From Candidatus Omnitrophota bacterium (GTDB lineage: Bacteria; Omnitrophota; Omnitrophia; Omnitrophales; Aquincolibacteriaceae), in the NCBI GenBank assembly GCA_016196565.1, contig JACPXK010000054.1:1-12129 (forward strand): a stretch of 12,129 bases of DNA. The letters are read 5' to 3'. Shown in pieces: positions 11,001 through 12,129 of the stretch; position 1 is the stretch's first letter, and every line of letters begins with the position of its first letter. The notes below the pieces were generated by a model, which was not told the DNA's origin, made no database searches, and saw nothing but the letters and a program-made list of their open reading frames with translations. Both the position numbers and the translations under genes were made by a program.

Positions 11001-12129
11001 GATCCTCTCAAGAAAGAATTTAGAAGAATTGGAGTTCTTGGTGAAGCTCCGAAAGGCCCTCCAAAAGTGGGACTTCGTTTGGCGATAGGCGGTGAAAGGC
11101 CGGATATGGTGCCGGAAGGTCTTTCAGACTCGCTCACAACATTTGAGAAAAAACACAATGGCCGTGCTGCTTACGCAGGATCTCTCAATGCTGATGGGGT
11201 TGGTATCTTCAATGGCAATGATCCGCTGGCTGATGGCGGGGGGTACATATATCCGGGTACTAAGCGACGTCCCGAAGGCCGTTTGCGGCTTGATTCTGAG
11301 GAAGCTCCCCTTGCGCTGATCATGGAAAAAATAGGAGGTCGTGCCTCTAACGGAAGACAAAACATACTTGATATTCCTATTCAAAAACTTCATCAGCACG
11401 AACCTTTGTTTATCGGGACAGAATGGTTTGTCGATCAAATCGATGCTATCCATGCTCGTTCTGAAACGCGAACTAAAAAACAAGTTGAAGCGATTGATGT
11501 CGTCGATCTCGAAACTCGCGGCAAGGCCTTAATCGATTTCTTAAAAACCCACTTGTCGGGAAGAAACAATAACGCTCATCCCTTTACTTTTGAAGATTTG
11601 CAAAAACTTCGTGAGTGGTACGCCTCGCCCACGGTCCCGGAAGAAGAAAGAGCAGCATTTAATCATCACATTACCAGCATTCTTTTTGGGGGGAGATCGC
11701 TTATTGTTCCGGCGTCGAACGAGGCTTCTGCGGAAGGACATAAAATTCACGTGATCGGCGGGCCTAGTTTATTGGATTTGGATATTCGCTTTGAAGACGA
11801 GGGTGAGGGAAACCCATTGCGCTTAGTTTACGCCCAAGCGCGCCGGGGAGGGGCCGCTAAACTTACAGCCCCTTTTGGGGTCGAATCGCGTTTTTTTGGT
11901 CTTACCGGAGCCAAGAGTACTTTGGAATCAAGACTTCTGCGAGAACTTAGCGCAAGGGGTGTCAAGGGGCAGGGAAAGACGATTCATATTCCCGGAGTTT
12001 CGCGCACCAATATTTTCTTTTCCGATAAAGACGGAAAACATACGATTGATTTAAAACTCCGGCCTCCCGTTCTTGACCGTGAAACCGCCGCGCGTCTCTT
12101 AAAAGAAATCGATGAAAATTTTCCCCCAA
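4965..12129 (+). CDS. Giant exported multidomain protein: HGNYEAQ/GGFH domain, two GPI-like, two FBPase-like and a PfkB-like domain (3' end outside window)
   Basis: One frame stays open from ATG 4965 to the window end, 2388 complete codons without a stop. I read it codon by codon, and recognisable protein continues throughout. Order by residue: signal peptide 1-31; HGNYEAQ/GGFH domain about 32-530; degenerate glucose-6-phosphate isomerase 583-1019; second isomerase with most catalytic motifs 1025-1487; degenerate fructose-1,6-bisphosphatase about 1498-1786; second bisphosphatase with intact DPLDGSS 1793-2164; linker; PfkB-type kinase from about 2258, cut by the window. R-S-E-[TA]-R motifs lie at 531, 578, 1020 and 2165. 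Upstream there is no clear Shine-Dalgarno (only AGAAAAG), unlike the other genes here, and codons look more AT-rich than in the mre genes. The enzymes act on F1,6BP, F6P and G6P, so the chain may be a multi-enzyme or a polyprotein processed at the RSE[TA]R sites. Whether any domain is active is inference. Confidence 0.9.
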   Translation, partial: MKKEIHKKLTALLTVLFLGLNQLVITPQASANPFSLETKLPSADFKLDLPPELGTIQALISGPGPVLIQIQTAHGNYEAQKKIQAILHHLKKQYGIDLLLLEGSASKLNPELLDFFGGRKNLNMKMAEALTRQALVKGDELFLIEEPKTQAYGIENIPAYRRNREAFKAVLTQREKTEKFVEGMNMQIKRLTAPYLSRDLKTFLNRAEDFEGNQISGLSHFIYLKEMAKKNLELDLTDPANQIDWPMLLRLYKLAELESRIDLRAFEKERAAFLRKIRWISPDVFAEIQKLLSSPLSKHRLPDPGTGILFEKMVAALPADFDYQPYPNVQRFMGHLILQSEIKEDRLAEETEQLTDKIAQKLAKTKEEKNILSLFNDYKLLKKLFALELTPKDYETILERRKDLAAGKIIKRFLDLNHDRRVKNVQFVHVGDINILFKKAMRFYRGTKERDRWMLQNILDRLKGNKARKAVVITGGFHAGPFKNFFQKQGFNYALIAPKITSAEGREAYLQAALQDSELPLKKSTMELSRRSETRAIQAALGENLDWIDGRIDLARSEILRQAGKTFQRESLRGPALRSETRAETPSLAVSGNFPLNFKNALSGTVTPEHGITPEGLTALVPELVKAHRQIQEWRQGEKSPLNRLNYEFGDSYYQEMRALGILWKDESDDIVILGGTASGAEMAFRALVHEKWNDLPKEKRNGYPRIHFVSPDKAGKFLNGLNLQKTRIVIIGDDLDQDPYLKLGYQTVKQKLAEALGAENVLKRIAIVTDLVTPDVLSADAANAVQKFRIPFDLSLKNSFFTAAGLLPLMLAGKDNEVAMLRKGAREAQKTIDSLNAKISSSQSFVLEYSDYLRPALVYFLYTQKHKNIAIFHVFSEKLRQFGTWRANRLNDLMGRTRQTLIFRGSVGTRHNHAELQDWQKGANHFQVTTLGIEEFSHSTPAGPTSWPLFQGVPLGDLLNASRLGTEEGLAHGKRPNMNISIPRVDAENLGRLIYSAFYEDAVLRGLLVGELEKRDPVRSEARQNGILKDDTGIDFTYSLPRALTEFEQANFDDDLETIMLEVAGERLSNKHDFLNLPEHMIERIQTSDFRDPISRLKKDKSKFIIIGIGGSSQGAKMEFENLGISTENLIFLEGIDPDYTEELLEGIDLTEAGVMVISKSGETLESNVILSLVRQKMVEAFRQKGKTWNPQDSIVAVTDPAVGILRKEATRFGYGLLEVPPLVDGRFSVLSDVGIAVMSLVMEEGQILEFLKGAQDYVERTELSLSLLKDLEEEKDREETRPKDDRRLEHLNREVRTELKRKSAAAIGYQYGGWSSFWTIAEKKGLWLDIALSGDFGEMIEEMIQLWNESIGKPAVDEEGHSILYYRRGVVAPQELRLNSSLLNHPDQAITLWNLKRDDDPAQDHLQQAIRADIQNKLKFSPTPIFGYDIPRNLRALGALTVMKQQSVVVHSKTKLLGKPMEYSGQPGVEDSKRRARKSIQDKKGVSIDVIPQELAPLGDFVRSVGLLVSTELANVNFEDPQARENAVALLIRKAIEENQGPAAIKSVWMRDQEKPEMINDKGTKTMAVVPLDKSSVVDMSNGTIGSLFAVYKGDELTPENLEATFILLYGPTTVMIARVVPDGEAQVYDFIWSEEHHEFVQKQHAGRETSLIELTKKGDEIAFNGRLQDWPDYLEKFYYAEIKRRGKKVRISETVADLYEMLLKGGLVAVALTDVEAVMWGSVMEGAGGRSLVMTPEGPQSAMTLKLGAESFQTDKKHWAFFGNKEVMDRLEAAMKESRDNPEYKPPVWHGQIREQNDNKLLTEALAEMGEDSEIINIMQASAATAIEVVRPMFSKIGIEEGGGSVNSAGDEQVGADQATNTAFRNGLFNPKRDPALELELVNAEASNLKVPSDKLPDALISAFFSEEEARGYGGNPNAKYSVIFDPLDGSSKVDTNGGVSTIGGIWKSKRATPPSADLPKSDDPVFVNYLQGRTGREGLHGSFFFLYGPQTLLYYTSEKTKKVHVFRLDPLKKEFRRIGVLGEAPKGPPKVGLRLAIGGERPDMVPEGLSDSLTTFEKKHNGRAAYAGSLNADGVGIFNGNDPLADGGGYIYPGTKRRPEGRLRLDSEEAPLALIMEKIGGRASNGRQNILDIPIQKLHQHEPLFIGTEWFVDQIDAIHARSETRTKKQVEAIDVVDLETRGKALIDFLKTHLSGRNNNAHPFTFEDLQKLREWYASPTVPEEERAAFNHHITSILFGGRSLIVPASNEASAEGHKIHVIGGPSLLDLDIRFEDEGEGNPLRLVYAQARRGGAAKLTAPFGVESRFFGLTGAKSTLESRLLRELSARGVKGQGKTIHIPGVSRTNIFFSDKDGKHTIDLKLRPPVLDRETAARLLKEIDENFPP
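5058..6554 (+). other. N-terminal domain of the giant protein with HGNYEAQ and GGFH motifs (residues about 32-530)
   Basis: An alpha/beta start, VLIQIQTAHGNYEAQKKIQ (His74), is followed by LLLLEGSAS (Glu102). A long helical middle leads to VQFVHVGDINILF, and the domain ends with AVVITGGFHAGPF (His478). A His/Glu near the start and a GGxH near the end recall the ChaN/EreA/TIKI-like superfamily of putative metal-dependent hydrolases or proteases. The match is at motif level only. I associate this HGNYEAQ-type domain with Omnitrophota/Elusimicrobiota proteins from memory. If it is a protease, it could process its own chain at the RSE[TA]R sites, but that is speculation. Confidence 0.45.
6555..6569 (+). 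other. RSETR linker motif 1 (residues 531-535)
   Basis: Codons are CGG TCC GAG ACA CGT. It lies at the end of the HGNYEAQ/GGFH domain, in SRRSETRAIQAAL. A weaker RSEIL follows at residues 556-560 in the same linker. Confidence 0.6.
6696..6710 (+). other. RSETR linker motif 2 (residues 578-582)
   Basis: Codons are CGT TCC GAA ACA CGC. It lies immediately before the first isomerase-like domain, in PALRSETRAETPS. Together with motif 1 it frames a 42-residue charged linker. Confidence 0.6.
6711..8021 (+). other. Degenerate glucose-6-phosphate isomerase domain (residues 583-1019), probable pseudoenzyme
   Basis: The fold can be followed along a bacterial GPI. The first SIS domain runs from VILGGTASGAEMA (675-681 in place of GIGGS..GA) through RIHFVSPDKAGKFLNGL to FFTAAGLLPLMLAG. 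The second SIS domain has EKLRQFGTWRANRL, RHNHAELQDWQKGANHF and GDLLNASRLGTEEGLAHGK. Several catalytic positions are changed. The SK[ST]G phosphate loop has become GDDLDQD (733 on), the Arg of GGRxS is Lys798, the catalytic Glu of ESxGK is Asp893 (NDLMGR), and the C-terminal PGVExxK is absent. His914, in HAELQ aligned to HSQLQ, is kept. So it is GPI-like in fold but unlikely to be active alone. Confidence 0.75.
8022..8036 (+). other. RSEAR linker motif 3 (residues 1020-1024)
   Basis: Codons are AGA TCT GAA GCC CGT. It lies exactly between the two isomerase-like domains, in DPVRSEARQNG. This placement at a domain junction is the clearest of the four. Confidence 0.6.
8037..9425 (+). other. Second glucose-6-phosphate isomerase domain (residues 1025-1487), probably catalytic
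   Basis: GPI interconverts glucose-6-P and fructose-6-P. The key motifs are present in order: GIGGSSQGA (1109-1117), SKSGETLES (1160 on), DGRFSVLSDVG with Arg1228 (canonical GGRxS), NESIGK with the catalytic-base Glu1351, and GQPGVEDSK ending in Lys1475. The usual QHSQLQ histidine is not evident. By one alignment its place is Asn1381 in RLNSSLL, though His1387 is nearby. The region NHPDQAITLWNLKRDDD resembles the GPI half of transaldolase-GPI fusions, which may also lack that His. Length is normal for compact bacterial GPIs. Confidence 0.8.
9456..10322 (+). other. Degenerate class I fructose-1,6-bisphosphatase domain (residues about 1498-1786), probable pseudoenzyme
   Basis: It parallels the next domain segment by segment. 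VVPLDKSSVVD (1571 on) stands where FBPases have FDPLDGSSxxD. TIGSLFAVYKGDEL, ATFILLYGPTTVMIARV, VADLYEMLLKGGLVAV, VMEGAGGRSLVM and FFGNKEVMDRLEA also match by position. The metal-binding first Asp of DPLDGSS is Val1572, the Gly is Lys1576, and the upstream SEED-type acidic ligands are replaced (WMRDQE). It therefore looks like an FBPase fold without a metal site. A structure comparison is needed because sequence identity is low. Confidence 0.65.
10341..11456 (+). other. Class I fructose-1,6-bisphosphatase domain with intact metal-site motif (residues 1793-2164)
   Basis: FBPase hydrolyses fructose-1,6-bisphosphate to fructose-6-P with Mg2+. Visible are SEEEARGYGG (acidic ligands 1910-1912), YSVIFDPLDGSSKVDTN (Asp1929, Asp1932), FFFLYGPQTLLYY, the GGYIYPGT segment, GRLRLDSEEAPLALIMEKIGGRASNG and LDIPIQKLHQHEPLFIGT. 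These are all landmarks of class I FBPases. The segment equivalent to ARYVGSMVADVHRTL is altered to RAAYAGSLNADGVGI, so the Arg that class I enzymes donate to a neighbouring subunit's active site seems to be missing. A low-complexity insert (KSKRATPPSADLPKSDD) follows the GGI strand. Confidence 0.85.
11457..11471 (+). other. RSETR linker motif 4 (residues 2165-2169)
   Basis: Codons are CGT TCT GAA ACG CGA. It lies right after the second FBPase domain, in IHARSETRTKKQVE. About 90 residues of linker follow before the kinase domain. Confidence 0.6.
11736..12129 (+). other. PfkB-type (1-phosphofructokinase-like) sugar kinase domain, start only, signature degenerate
   Basis: The opening KIHVIGGPSLLDLDIRF matches the first strand and NPxxD segment of FruK/PfkB kinases. 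ESRFFGLTGAKSTLESRLL corresponds to the GFLG..G..L loop. VSRTNIFFSDKDGKHTI corresponds to the xTRINVKLxExDGxxT strand. The hallmark GGKGxNVA is replaced by GGAAKLTA (2295 on), as in a degenerate copy. The catalytic C-terminal half (GAGD motif) is beyond the window, so activity cannot be judged. By analogy with the two preceding pairs, an intact copy may follow. Confidence 0.65.

Noticed and set aside
6555..11471. The RSE[TA]R motifs as a DNA-level repeat.
   Set aside because: The four copies differ in nearly every synonymous position and their flanks do not align. Only the peptide is shared.
1..12129. CRISPR array, insertion sequence, integrase or phage attachment site at the tRNA.
   Set aside because: No regularly spaced repeats, transposase or integrase frames are present. 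The tRNA 3' end is not duplicated in the window as far as I can see.

Overview
The window suggests an uncultivated Gram-negative bacterium, most likely of the Candidatus Omnitrophota type. That placement is an inference. It rests on the very large multidomain exported ORF, on an N-terminal HGNYEAQ...GGFH domain of a kind I associate with Omnitrophota/Elusimicrobiota genomes, and on recurrent R-S-E-[TA]-R linkers. No marker gene here settles the phylum. All genes lie on the + strand.

Region 1 (3-4115) is a compact cell-elongation operon. It holds the 3' part of mreC, then mreD (overlapping mreC by 28 bp), mrdA (PBP2) and rodA (overlapping mrdA by 20 bp). A palindromic intergenic repeat, itself apparently interrupted by a second short hairpin repeat, separates mreD from mrdA. 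The products should form the periplasmic and membrane part of the elongasome: the MreC/MreD scaffold, the RodA glycosyltransferase and the PBP2 transpeptidase. mreB would be expected upstream of the window.

Region 2 (4116-4964) is a structured spacer. It has three hairpins after rodA (the last one terminator-like), a tRNA-Pro(TGG), a second copy of the short repeat, three more hairpins and a small GYD-domain gene (4475-4765) with a strong Shine-Dalgarno. About 200 bp of AT-rich DNA with only weak promoter candidates follows.

Region 3 (4965 to the window end) is one uninterrupted reading frame of at least 2388 codons with no stop in the window. It encodes, in order: a signal peptide; a roughly 500-residue domain with HGNYEAQ and GGFH motifs; a degenerate glucose-6-phosphate isomerase (GPI) domain; a second GPI domain with most catalytic motifs; a degenerate class I fructose-1,6-bisphosphatase (FBPase) domain; a second FBPase with an intact metal-site motif; and the start of a PfkB-type sugar kinase domain whose signature motif is degenerate. 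R-S-E-[TA]-R motifs, each spelled with different codons, sit at several domain junctions (residues 531, 578, 1020, 2165).

The main point of interest is this giant protein. It joins upper-glycolysis/gluconeogenesis enzymes in dead-then-live pairs on one chain that carries an export signal. It could be a processed polyprotein or a covalently tethered multi-enzyme with internal pseudoenzyme partners. I know of no described system with this architecture, but I could not search databases. Identifications come from motif recognition by eye, and domain borders are approximate.
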